DNA of 64,000 nt from Caecitellus pseudoparvulus. Lineage: Eukaryota > Bigyra: Bicosoecida. The notes under the pieces were generated by a model. That model saw only the letters and a list, made by a program, of their open reading frames with translations. It did no database searches and was not told where the DNA came from. The number at the start of each line of letters is the position of its first letter. Position 1 is the first letter of the stretch. Positions 1 through 9,011 of this stretch are shown piece by piece. The position numbers and the translations under genes are program-made. The DNA lies in assembly GCA_965644315.1 (NCBI GenBank), contig CBFFRQ010000069.1, forward strand, positions 558,001 to 622,000, read 5' to 3'.

Positions 1-3000
1 GCTCAGCGCCGATCCGTCGACGCATCAGAGCAAGGTGGTGCACAGCCTGCAGGGCAGACGCCTTCGTCAAGCACACCCTCTTCTCCTCAGGGCCAAGAAG
101 TCCTTGCTTCCCGTGAAAGCGGTATGGAGCAGTCAGCACACAAAGCCACAACAGGCAAGCAGGGCGGCAAAGGCGGCCGGCGACAGCGCAAGGCACGCAA
201 AGGGAAGGGTGCCAGCGCAGCCACTGAAGTGAGCGACATGCCAACGTCCGTCCCACTTGCAGTGGGATCAGAGGATGAGGCTGGTGATGCTTCAGTCGAA
301 GCCGTTGGCGCACCTGCGGACCGCGCCGACCAGGATCATGGGCCAGACACCACCGCTGAAGGCGCAGCTGAGGGTGATGTGACCACGGCCGAGGGCGCAG
401 CTGAGGGTGATGTGACCACGGCTGAGGGCGATGATGCCGCAGCTGAGGGCGCAGCTGAGGGTGATGTGACCACGGCTGAGGGCGCAGCTGAGGGTGATGT
501 GACCACGGCTGAGGGCGCAGCTGAGGGTGATGTGACCACGGCTGAGGGCGCAGCTGAGGGTGATGTGACCACGGCTGAGGGCGCAGCTGAGGGCGATGAT
601 GCCGCAGCTGAGGGCGCAGCTGAGGGTGATGTGACCACGGCCGAGGGCGCAGCTGAGGGTGATGTGACCACGGCTGAGGGCGCAGCTGAGGGTGATGTGA
701 CCACGGCTGAGGGCGCAGCTGAGGGTGATGATGCCGCAGCTGAGGGCGCAGCTGAGGGTGATGTGACCACGGCCGAGGGTGATGTGACCACGGCCGAGGG
801 CGCAGCTGAGGGTGATATGACCACGGCCGAGGGCGCAGCTGAGGGTGATGTGACCACGGCCGAGGGCGCAGCTGAGGGTGATGTGACCACGGCCGAGGGC
901 GCAGCTGAGGGTGATGTGACCACGGCCGAGGGCGCAGCTGAGGGTGATGTGACCACGGCCGAGGGCGCAGCTGAGGGTGATGTGACCACGGCTGAGGGCG
1001 CAGCTGAGGGTGATGTGACCACGGCTGAGGGCGCAGCTGAGGGTGATGTGACCACGGCTGAGGGCGATGATGAGGGCGATGTGACCACGGCTGAGGGCGA
1101 TGATGAGGGCGATGTGACCACGGCTGAGGGCGCAGCTGAGGGTGATGTGACCACGGCTGAGGGCGCAGCTGAGGGTGATGTGACCACGGCTGAGGGCGCA
1201 GCTGAGGGTGATGTGACCACGGCCGAGGGCGCAGCTGAGGGCGATGTGACCACGGCTGAGGGCGCAGCTGAGGGTGATGTGACCACGGCCGAGGGCGCAG
1301 CTGAGGGCGATGTGACCACGGCTGAGGGCGATGATGAGGGCGATGTGACCACGGCTGAGGGCGCAGCTGAGGGTGATGTGACCACGGCTGAGGGCGCAGC
1401 TGAGGGTGATGTGACCACGGCCGAGGGCGCAGCTGAGGGTGATGTGACCACGGCCGAGGGCGCAGCTGAGGGCGATGTGACCACGGCTGAGGGCGCAGCT
1501 GAGGGTGATGTGACCACGGCCGAGGGCGCAGCTGAGGGCGATGTGACCACGGCTGAGGGCGATGATGAGGGCGATGTGACCACGGCTGAGGGCGCAGCTG
1601 AGGGCGATGTGACCACGGCCGAGGGCGCAGCTGAGGGCGATGTGACCACGGCTGAGGGCGCAGCTGAGGGTGATGTGACCACGGCCGAGGGCGCAGCTGA
1701 GGGCGATGTGACCACGGCTGAGGGCGATGATGAGGGCGATGTGACCACGGCTGAGGGCGCAGCTGAGGGCGATGTGACCACGGCTGAGGGCGCAGCTGAG
1801 GGTGATATGACCACGGCCGAGGGCGCAGCTGAGGGCGATGTGACCACGGCTGAGGGCGCAGCTGAGGGCGATGTGACCACGGCTGAGGGCGCAGCTGAGG
1901 GTGATGTGACCACGGCTGAGGGCGATGATGAGGGCGATGTGACCACGGCTGAGGGCGATGATGAGGGCGATGTGACCACGGCTGAGGGCGCAGCTGAGGG
2001 TGATGTGACCACGGCCGAGGGCGCAGCTGAGGGTGATGTGACCACGGCTGAGGGCGCAGCTGAGGGTGATGTGACCACGGCCGAGGGCGCAGCTGAGGGC
2101 GATGTGACCACGGCTGAGGGCGCAGCTGAGGGTGATGTGACCACGGCCGAGGGCGCAGCTGAGGGCGATGTGACCACGGCTGAGGGCGATGATGAGGGCG
2201 ATGTGACCACGGCTGAGGGCGCAGCTGAGGGCGATGTGACCACGGCCGAGGGCGCAGCTGAGGGTGATGTGACCACGGCCGAGGGTGATGTGACCACGGC
2301 TGAGGGCGCAGCTGAGGGTGATGTGACCACGGCTGAGGGCGCAGCTGAGGGCGATGTGACCACGGCTGAGGGCGCAGCTGAGGGCGATGTGACCACGGCC
2401 GAGGGCGCAGCTGAGGGCGATGTGACCACGGCCGAGGGCGCAGCTGAGGGCGATGTGACCACGGCTGAGGGCGCAGCTGAGGGCGATGTGACCACGGCCG
2501 AGGGCGCAGCTGAGGGTGATATGACTACGGCTGAGGGCGCAGCTGAGGGTGGTGAGAGTTCCGGGAACAGTGGGCTTGATCTTCCAAGTAAGGAGGCGTT
2601 GAGCTGTGGACTGCCAGGTGCAGTTCATTACCAGTACACAACACAACCTCGACCTGGAGACACTCAGCTTGGCAAGTCGCCCCACGCTGTCACTCCCCCA
2701 TTTGGCAGTGCATTCGTCCAACCTCTCGTCCCCAGGCTTGCTCCTCAAGCAACTGTGGACACGAAGCCCAGCAAAGCGAGCTGTGCTGCAATTAGGTCTC
2801 AAATGCCACCGATCACTACAGCTTTCGCTGAATTGGCCAAACTGCGACGGAGTTCGCAGTCTACGTCAAAGGAGAAAAAGTCGGCACCCGAAGGGCACCC
2901 CCCTGCAAGGCACATGGGAAGCTCAACACAGGAAGTGCCCGGCCATACTGTTCCGGTGCCACAACAGTCTGGTGACGATGCCCCGCATGTCGAAGCAAGT

Positions 3001-3477
3001 CCTGCAGTCGAATCCCCGCTGGACACTGACAGCACGTTTACGCCCCCAGCTGAGCCTTCACACGCTGTTCACCGCACTAGCAAGCCCTTCCTTTCTTCTG
3101 GCGAAGAGGTACAGTCACCGGGCAGTTCTCATGAAGCCGAGGCGACGAGGCCCACCATTCGCAAGAGGATAGTGTCAGATAGCGTGCAAGCTGCCGTTGA
3201 GGCGGGCAACACCCAGAGCCAGCTTCAGGCAAGGGCTGTACCCATTGTCTCGCACGTAAGCAGCACTGCAAAGCATTTGAAGGTGGCCTTGATGACATGC
3301 TACAAGCTTTTCAATGCTGGGCGCATCGATCATGCTGGGTACGGAAGTCTGAAGGATGCCATTCTATGTCAGAAGTCAACGAAGGTGGCGTGTGCGCTGG
3401 AGGTGTACGGTGCAACAGAGGATGAAGCTGACCTTGAAGACACTTTCATGAGGCTTGCTGCACAGCAGGTGTTTTGA
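1..3477 (+). CDS. Giant 11-residue-repeat acidic protein (5' partial)
   Basis: The frame is open from base 1 of the window to a TGA at 3475-3477, so the true start may lie upstream; the first ATG inside is at 124. After a basic Ser/Lys-rich stretch, residues about 77-810 (numbered from that ATG) are an almost perfect tandem array of the unit TTAEGAAEGDV, with variants carrying DDEG, DDAAAEG or GDM. The repeat is acidic, small-residue rich and probably disordered. The C-terminal ~300 residues are non-repetitive, Ser/Pro-rich and end in a helical segment (around KHLKVALMTCYKLF and AGYGSLKDAIL) that looks folded. I recognise no family and assign no function. The last 32 nt overlap the 3' end of the Sel1 gene on the other strand. 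Confidence 0.75.
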   Translation, partial: AQRRSVDASEQGGAQPAGQTPSSSTPSSPQGQEVLASRESGMEQSAHKATTGKQGGKGGRRQRKARKGKGASAATEVSDMPTSVPLAVGSEDEAGDASVEAVGAPADRADQDHGPDTTAEGAAEGDVTTAEGAAEGDVTTAEGDDAAAEGAAEGDVTTAEGAAEGDVTTAEGAAEGDVTTAEGAAEGDVTTAEGAAEGDDAAAEGAAEGDVTTAEGAAEGDVTTAEGAAEGDVTTAEGAAEGDDAAAEGAAEGDVTTAEGDVTTAEGAAEGDMTTAEGAAEGDVTTAEGAAEGDVTTAEGAAEGDVTTAEGAAEGDVTTAEGAAEGDVTTAEGAAEGDVTTAEGAAEGDVTTAEGDDEGDVTTAEGDDEGDVTTAEGAAEGDVTTAEGAAEGDVTTAEGAAEGDVTTAEGAAEGDVTTAEGAAEGDVTTAEGAAEGDVTTAEGDDEGDVTTAEGAAEGDVTTAEGAAEGDVTTAEGAAEGDVTTAEGAAEGDVTTAEGAAEGDVTTAEGAAEGDVTTAEGDDEGDVTTAEGAAEGDVTTAEGAAEGDVTTAEGAAEGDVTTAEGAAEGDVTTAEGDDEGDVTTAEGAAEGDVTTAEGAAEGDMTTAEGAAEGDVTTAEGAAEGDVTTAEGAAEGDVTTAEGDDEGDVTTAEGDDEGDVTTAEGAAEGDVTTAEGAAEGDVTTAEGAAEGDVTTAEGAAEGDVTTAEGAAEGDVTTAEGAAEGDVTTAEGDDEGDVTTAEGAAEGDVTTAEGAAEGDVTTAEGDVTTAEGAAEGDVTTAEGAAEGDVTTAEGAAEGDVTTAEGAAEGDVTTAEGAAEGDVTTAEGAAEGDVTTAEGAAEGDMTTAEGAAEGGESSGNSGLDLPSKEALSCGLPGAVHYQYTTQPRPGDTQLGKSPHAVTPPFGSAFVQPLVPRLAPQATVDTKPSKASCAAIRSQMPPITTAFAELAKLRRSSQSTSKEKKSAPEGHPPARHMGSSTQEVPGHTVPVPQQSGDDAPHVEASPAVESPLDTDSTFTPPAEPSHAVHRTSKPFLSSGEEVQSPGSSHEAEATRPTIRKRIVSDSVQAAVEAGNTQSQLQARAVPIVSHVSSTAKHLKVALMTCYKLFNAGRIDHAGYGSLKDAILCQKSTKVACALEVYGATEDEADLEDTFMRLAAQQVF
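352..2552 (+). repeat. 33-bp in-frame minisatellite array (~66 units)
   Basis: Tandem 33-bp units encode TTAEGAAEGDV. Units differ mainly by synonymous T/C changes (GGT/GGC, GCT/GCC) and by replacement of GCAGCT with GATGAT (AA to DD). DD-type units recur about every seven units (roughly 231 bp), and a pair of DD units followed by six AA units occurs twice. This indicates a higher-order repeat made by unequal exchange. Because unit length is a multiple of three, copy-number change keeps the frame. Confidence 0.95.
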
Positions 3478-6400
3478 GCCTCCCTGACAGTGCAGCCTTT
3501 GCGCTGCTGCTCTCCGTCTGCGAATGCATGTGTGGGGCCGCCTGCGCTGTGCCGGGGACAGTCTTGCTGTGTCTGCGTACTGCCCGCCCCTTCCCACTCG
3601 AGGCAATGTGCTGCGTGCTTGTCCCTGCCCAAGAGATGCTTGCCCGATGTTGTGTGCTGCTCTGCGCTGTCAGAGTCGTCTCAGGGAGGCGACGCAGTAT
3701 TCCACCCTTATCCAACTGAACGTCGTACACAAACACTGCTTGGTCGGTTTCTGATGAAACCACAGCTGACTGCGTGACGCGCCCTGTAAAGACGTGCTTT
3801 TTGGCACCTTTTGTGTATGCAACAGTGACTTGTTCTCCGGTTCTGTGCTTCGGAGAGCCAGCGGAGTGTCGGAGCAGCTCTCGTTTTGCGGATGCATCCC
3901 CAGCACTTGCCAGGCGTTGCAAGGCAGCCAATGCATCCTCATTGGGTTGCCCTGAAGACTTGGAGATTTCAAGAGCCTTCGCTAACAGGGGGGATACTTG
4001 GTGTCCGCCCTGGGCGGCCTCGTCGAGTCGTTTCAGCACCTGGCTCAAGTCTGACAAAGGGCACGGGCCTTCAAGCAGAGCCGCTGCAATGTGCATCGCT
4101 GCTTCACAGCTTCCGGCTTGGTGGGCCAGTTGCAAGCGCTTGAATCCCTTTGAGAACGAGCGCAGCCCGCCCCACTCCCCGCTGAGCCACGCCTTTCCAG
4201 TCCGAAGAAGGGCTGTCGCAGAGCCTGCAGCGGCAGCTTTTTCGAACAAGTCGCGTGCCATGGCAAGGTCCGGCGACAGCATTCCACGGCCGCGTTCGTA
4301 GCAGTCTGCTAGCATTACCTGTGCGTGTGTTATTCCGTTCTTTGCTGCTTCATGGAGTAGCCTGATTGCTTCTGGAGCACTAGCTTCACCCATTGTACCA
4401 AGCAAAAGCTCCGCGACCTTGCAATGTGCCTCAACGCATCCCTGTGCCGACGCTGTCTTGTACAGCTCGTTTGCCGTTGTCTCGCTTGGCGGTGCGCCAA
4501 GTCTTCCGTGTGAATATGCCTCCGCAAGCTCGAACGACGCTTGGGCGTCGCCAGCTGCACTTTTTTCAACCAGCAAAGCCAAAGCTGCTGAAGAAGCGTC
4601 CTGGTTTTGTAGTTGCCGCGTGTGCTTCTCAGTCGCGGGCATCTGTGCAGCGCTTGGAGGCCGTCTCGCCAGTGGGGATGATGGGTTCGAGCTCTCGCTC
4701 CGTTTGCCCGCACCTTGAGAACGATGATGGTCGGAACTCCCCCCCCCAACACACTTCGCAGGGACCCTTTCAACACCATCCGTTGTAGCTTCTGCACTTC
4801 CTTGTTTTTCCTGTTGAGGCGCTCGCATCTTGGGCCGCCACACCAACGCACTGTGTGTGAGCAGTTCGCTCCAGGACTTTCCAGGGTAGTCCAGGTCGTA
4901 GAATACATGCAGTGCATGCTGACCCGAAGCAACTGCTGTCACAGTGTATACCCCGCTCACAGTCGCACGCTGGCTGCGGAAGCGGCCCTTGACTATGATG
5001 GGCATGAACACCTCGTCGCCGACAGAGAAGTCTGCTGCGGGAAGCTCAGCATGCCACCCTTTGCAGTGCCGCAAGTGCTGTGCTGAGGCTTCCAAGGTCC
5101 GGCCGCTTGTCAAAGACACAGTGAATGTGGCTCCCCCTGGCCCGTGCCGCACTTCAGTTATGTTGCCTGTCAGCCACGTGCCTGTCCTGGCGTCTCCAGC
5201 GTCGAGTAGGCGACCTGTATGCCTATGAATAAGAGCCTGGACAGTGTCACCGACTACCCAAGAGCCCCAAACATGGCCAGCCAAGTCCCGAATCCTGCCA
5301 CTGGTCAGGCTGATGATTTCTTTGGCTGCCCCACTATGTGGTCGCACCTCAACCTGGAAGTCTGGGTTTGAGGGACCCGGTGGAATGACCGACTCCACGA
5401 TAGAACTTTGCCACTGCTGCGTGCTTGCACCGGCCTGCTGGTGCGATGCAACGTGAACGGTGTCGTTGGCAGTAATGGGAGCTGCAAGGGAGGCAAGGTG
5501 AACCTTCTGCTGCGAAAGCTGAGCAGGAGCGACAACAGCTGACTGTGCCGTGTCAGTCAAGCGTGCTACGGCGGCACGGACGTGGGGCGCCCCATCGGTT
5601 TCGTGCCACTCTAAGGGTGCCACACAAGAGCATGACACACTCCAGGCTTGAATGCCGCTCCGGAACGCGATTAGTGCGCTTGTTGGGGTCAAACACTCCG
5701 TGTGCTCCTCCTGTACAGGCGCACTCTGCGACCCGACCGGAGGGGCATCACCTTCCAGAGGTGGGCTCATTGCTGGGGAAGTGCGAGTCTTCTCCAACTC
5801 CACACTCTGCTTCGGTACTTTGATTGGCGAGGGGGCGATCCAGGAGGTGCTGTCAGAGGCAGCACGAAGGGCACTTGGGCTAGCTCTGAGGGCCAGAGGA
5901 AGCTTTGCAGGCTTTTGCTTGCTTGCTGGCTTAGTCAACATCCCTTTCGGAGTCGAGGCGTCCTCTTGCACTGCTGTTCGCTGTTTAGAGCTGCTGGCTC
6001 GTAGGGCAGGTTCGTAGCCCGCGCTAGCAGCCCGCTGTATGTATGACTTGGCAAGCGCTCTATGCTTTCCACCCAAGCCTTGCTTTAGGAGGAGGTACCC
6101 TGCCATGTAGGAAGCCGGGGCGTGTCCAATGCTTGCTGCTTGCTCAAACCACGCCAGAGCCTCGGCTTGCCGTCCCGCCTTGTCTAGGTGCCTCGCCAAG
6201 TCGAACATGGCAGCAGTGCAGCCAGCATGTGCAGCCTCTCGCAGCATGCGGACACCCTCCATCACAGCTTTTGGAACACCTTGTCCCTTCATGTACGCGC
6301 GGGCCAGGGGCACTTTAGCATCTTCCATGCCAGACGCTGCGGCTTTTCGCAGGTGTGCAATGGCACGGGCTCGTGCAGATGCACTATCACACCCACTGAG

Positions 6401-8536
6401 CAAGTGTGCGCCGAGAGCAAAGTGACAGTGAGGAGAGCCCCGCTCGATTCCCGACCGCAGCAAGCGACTTGCAACCTGGTGTAGATCAGGCGCCCCATCG
6501 GAAGCTTGCTCAAGCAACTTGGTCGCGAGGATGGCATGTGCTTCCAAGTCACCTACTGCAACGGCAGCGGCGAGCAAGTGCAGTCGCTGCTGTGAAGACA
6601 TACGCAGTGGACTTCTTCCGAAGTCCATGCCTCCAAGCATTCGTGCAGCTTGGGGATGTGCGTGCGCCGCTGCAACTGCCAGCCATGCTTGCCCCGTCAG
6701 AGCGTCGGCGTGCTCCTGCGCTGAGAGCTGTCCGGCAAGCTCAAAAGCTGCTTCTGCGTTCCCTTGCGACGCTGCTGCCAGGAGAAACCCGCAAGCATCG
6801 CCTATGGCATGCTCTGTACCAGAGGGCTGCGAGTCATGATGTATGAGCTGCTTTCCCAGCTCGAGTTGGGCTTCAGCGCACCCCCTTGTTGCAGCTGTTT
6901 GGAGGAGCTCTTCAGCTTCGCGCGGCTCGGAGCGGTGGGAGGCACGCGCCACTTCACCCCCACTCTCGAGCACATGCAGTTGAAACAGCGCCTTGCCAGA
7001 GCCTGCTTCTGCAGCCCGACTGTACCATTGCGCTGCCTCTGCCAGCTTCCTCTGCTTCCCTTTCGACGCAGTTCGTCGCAGCTCCCCGAGCTCAAGCATC
7101 GCCTTCTCATTGCCCGTTGCGGCCAGGAACTCTAAGCTCAGTGACGACACACATGAGAGCAAGTTGGGAGCCTCAGGAGGAATTTGAACGGGTGATCGCG
7201 CAAGCAAGCAAGCGCTAAGTGTCGCGTCCCCACGAAGTGGGGTGAGCCCGAGAGCGGTTCCAGCTTTCTCCACAAGCAAGATCCCAGCCCTGCGACACCC
7301 AGCCTGTTGGGCAGCAACAAGGAGCTCGAGCCCTCGGACCCGCTCTGTCTCTTCCGCTGAATCGGCAAGCGTTTCACCAAGTGCGAGCATGGCTTCTATG
7401 TCTTCAGAGGCTGAAGCGAGCTCGAGAGCGGCGATCCGCCGCTCACCTTTCTGGTCTGCCTGCAACGCTGAAGCAAGGAGAGCTCCACTACGAGGGTACC
7501 GTGCCAGGATTTTCTCAAGGCGCAGCAGCAGGTCTGGGCCAAGGCCCCCTGTGTGGCTTGCCAAGACAGCAGCGCTCCACACGGCGAGCTGCTCGCCGCT
7601 GTCGGCAGAATCCAAGAGCAGTTGCATGGCAGCGCTGTGGTTGGCGTCCAAACCGAGTCCATACTGATAGCACAAACCCAGTCGATGCTTGGCTGTTGGG
7701 CAATCCCTGCGGGCGGCAAGATGCAAGGCCTGGATGGCACTCTCTATCTGGTCGGCCGAGGCCGGGTACTGAAGGATGGTCGCTCGGGCAAGGTCCGCAA
7801 GTGCTCTGACGTGTCCCAGCTTGCCAGCTGCTGAAAAATGGAAGCAGGATTGATTGAGATCCTTCAGCACACCTCTGCCCCTGAAGTAGGCTTTCCCAAG
7901 CTGGAAATGTGCTTCTGGAGAGCCGTGTTTTGCAGCCCTGCGGAGCCACGAAATAGCCTCCTGGATGCTACCCTTGCTTTGACCACTGCCTTGCAGTGTT
8001 TTTCTAGCAGCAACTACCTGCGCAGCGGGGCTCCCACGGTGAGCAGCAGCTTTGCAGCTTTCCAAAGGTTGTCTTTCCCATTTGCGGAGTTCCAGAGCCT
8101 CCGCTTCAACCGAGGCAAGCTGGCCAAGCCCAGCTGCGAAACGCCGTGGCACAGTAATATCTGCACCGACGATTCTAGGCAAAACTGTTGTGGTGGTAGC
8201 GGAATCAGGGCGAGTGCGATGCAAGTCTTGAGGGCCTGGCTTGTTTGCACGCTCCCAGCTGGCTGTGGCGGCACTTGGCAACGGCCGCACTTGCATACGT
8301 GCAAGCTGTTCTCCTGAAGAAGTGCTCGCGGGCTCTTCGGCAGCGATGAATGACCTGGTGATAGGGCCATCATGCATGTCACCTGTGTTCAAGCATGCGC
8401 GGTCGCAGCTGGTGAGTGCAGTGGCAGGCGTGCCAGGAGAAACGCCGCGCTGAGCACCAACACACGCACCGTCTGTAGCCATAACAGGCTGTTGAGTCGG
8501 CTTGCCAGTCAGCGGGCGAGTGGACTTTCTTGACAT
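3446..8536 (-). CDS. Sel1-repeat protein with Tudor/Agenet-like modules
   Basis: Single-exon ORF of 1696 aa from an ATG at 8536. Residues about 185-850 and 1315-1555 consist of Sel1-like (TPR-related) helical repeats, with repeated patterns such as GSPEAHFQLGKAYFRG and THAQVMLADCYERGRG. Between and after these blocks are beta-rich stretches at about 1090-1155, 1168-1235 and 1566-1625 with the pattern 'GD(T/E)V..ALI...GR...G.(V/I)T', resembling Tudor/Agenet/SH3-like barrels. Sel1 proteins usually scaffold protein complexes, and Tudor-like barrels bind methylated ligands or act as adaptors. The specific role is unknown. The N-terminal 180 residues and the linker at 850-1080 are low complexity. 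Its last 32 nt overlap the convergent repeat-protein gene. It faces the RNase HII gene across a 475-bp intergenic region. Confidence 0.8.
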   Translation of the reverse strand: MSRKSTRPLTGKPTQQPVMATDGACVGAQRGVSPGTPATALTSCDRACLNTGDMHDGPITRSFIAAEEPASTSSGEQLARMQVRPLPSAATASWERANKPGPQDLHRTRPDSATTTTVLPRIVGADITVPRRFAAGLGQLASVEAEALELRKWERQPLESCKAAAHRGSPAAQVVAARKTLQGSGQSKGSIQEAISWLRRAAKHGSPEAHFQLGKAYFRGRGVLKDLNQSCFHFSAAGKLGHVRALADLARATILQYPASADQIESAIQALHLAARRDCPTAKHRLGLCYQYGLGLDANHSAAMQLLLDSADSGEQLAVWSAAVLASHTGGLGPDLLLRLEKILARYPRSGALLASALQADQKGERRIAALELASASEDIEAMLALGETLADSAEETERVRGLELLVAAQQAGCRRAGILLVEKAGTALGLTPLRGDATLSACLLARSPVQIPPEAPNLLSCVSSLSLEFLAATGNEKAMLELGELRRTASKGKQRKLAEAAQWYSRAAEAGSGKALFQLHVLESGGEVARASHRSEPREAEELLQTAATRGCAEAQLELGKQLIHHDSQPSGTEHAIGDACGFLLAAASQGNAEAAFELAGQLSAQEHADALTGQAWLAVAAAHAHPQAARMLGGMDFGRSPLRMSSQQRLHLLAAAVAVGDLEAHAILATKLLEQASDGAPDLHQVASRLLRSGIERGSPHCHFALGAHLLSGCDSASARARAIAHLRKAAASGMEDAKVPLARAYMKGQGVPKAVMEGVRMLREAAHAGCTAAMFDLARHLDKAGRQAEALAWFEQAASIGHAPASYMAGYLLLKQGLGGKHRALAKSYIQRAASAGYEPALRASSSKQRTAVQEDASTPKGMLTKPASKQKPAKLPLALRASPSALRAASDSTSWIAPSPIKVPKQSVELEKTRTSPAMSPPLEGDAPPVGSQSAPVQEEHTECLTPTSALIAFRSGIQAWSVSCSCVAPLEWHETDGAPHVRAAVARLTDTAQSAVVAPAQLSQQKVHLASLAAPITANDTVHVASHQQAGASTQQWQSSIVESVIPPGPSNPDFQVEVRPHSGAAKEIISLTSGRIRDLAGHVWGSWVVGDTVQALIHRHTGRLLDAGDARTGTWLTGNITEVRHGPGGATFTVSLTSGRTLEASAQHLRHCKGWHAELPAADFSVGDEVFMPIIVKGRFRSQRATVSGVYTVTAVASGQHALHVFYDLDYPGKSWSELLTHSALVWRPKMRAPQQEKQGSAEATTDGVERVPAKCVGGGSSDHHRSQGAGKRSESSNPSSPLARRPPSAAQMPATEKHTRQLQNQDASSAALALLVEKSAAGDAQASFELAEAYSHGRLGAPPSETTANELYKTASAQGCVEAHCKVAELLLGTMGEASAPEAIRLLHEAAKNGITHAQVMLADCYERGRGMLSPDLAMARDLFEKAAAAGSATALLRTGKAWLSGEWGGLRSFSKGFKRLQLAHQAGSCEAAMHIAAALLEGPCPLSDLSQVLKRLDEAAQGGHQVSPLLAKALEISKSSGQPNEDALAALQRLASAGDASAKRELLRHSAGSPKHRTGEQVTVAYTKGAKKHVFTGRVTQSAVVSSETDQAVFVYDVQLDKGGILRRLPETTLTAQSSTQHRASISWAGTSTQHIASSGKGRAVRRHSKTVPGTAQAAPHMHSQTESSSAKAALSGRLKTPAVQQAS

Positions 8537-9011
8537 GGGAAGTGTGTCATATCGCTGTGCCCCCCGCTCCTCTCCGCTGCTGATTCGTGGTCAGCTGCTT
8601 GTTGTCTGCTTGGCGCGGCAGTGACTCTACAGGTCTGAGCTCAAACTGCCCTGTTACCTTGCCGAGGGCGGCATGTCAGCAACGCGACAGGGGTGATGAG
8701 GTGCGTCAAATCGATCCACTGCGTGGCAACGCTTCGCTTGCTTTTTTTAAGAGTGCTTTCTACGCCCTGACAATCCCCAGGTTTCATAGGGCACCCGGAC
8801 AGAATGCCTGGCATCCCTCCCAACCCACCCACAGCTGCACGAACTGCACTCATTGAAGCAGGGGCAAGGCACGGTCAATTGCAAAGAACATTGACGCTCA
8901 GGAACGCTGTCCGATCTCCCTTTTTTTCACCGTGTCGCATCTTGGGTGCTGCGAAGGCGCACTGCGTCTGGTAGAGTTTCGCCAGCGTTTCGAGCTCGCA
9001 AGCTGTGCAGG
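8537..9011. other. Divergent intergenic region between Sel1 gene and RNase HII
   Basis: 475 bp between two outward-facing ATGs, probably holding both promoters. A reading frame continues upstream of 9012 to a GTG at 8946, but it adds only a non-conserved basic leader, so the ATG at 9012 is preferred. T-runs occur near 8740 and 8922. No RNA gene or repeat was seen. Confidence 0.5.

Noticed and set aside
352-2552. CRISPR-like array
   Set aside because: Units are directly adjacent without unique spacers, lie inside a reading frame, and the genome is eukaryotic.
292-2802. Long minus-strand open frames of 836 and 719 codons opposite the repeat protein
   Set aside because: They exist only because the 33-bp repeat has no stop in several frames; their sequence is pure translated repeat and the real gene has unique coding ends in the plus frame.
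8946-9011. Upstream GTG start for RNase HII
   Set aside because: Eukaryotic initiation favours the ATG at 9012; the extra 22 residues show no conserved feature.
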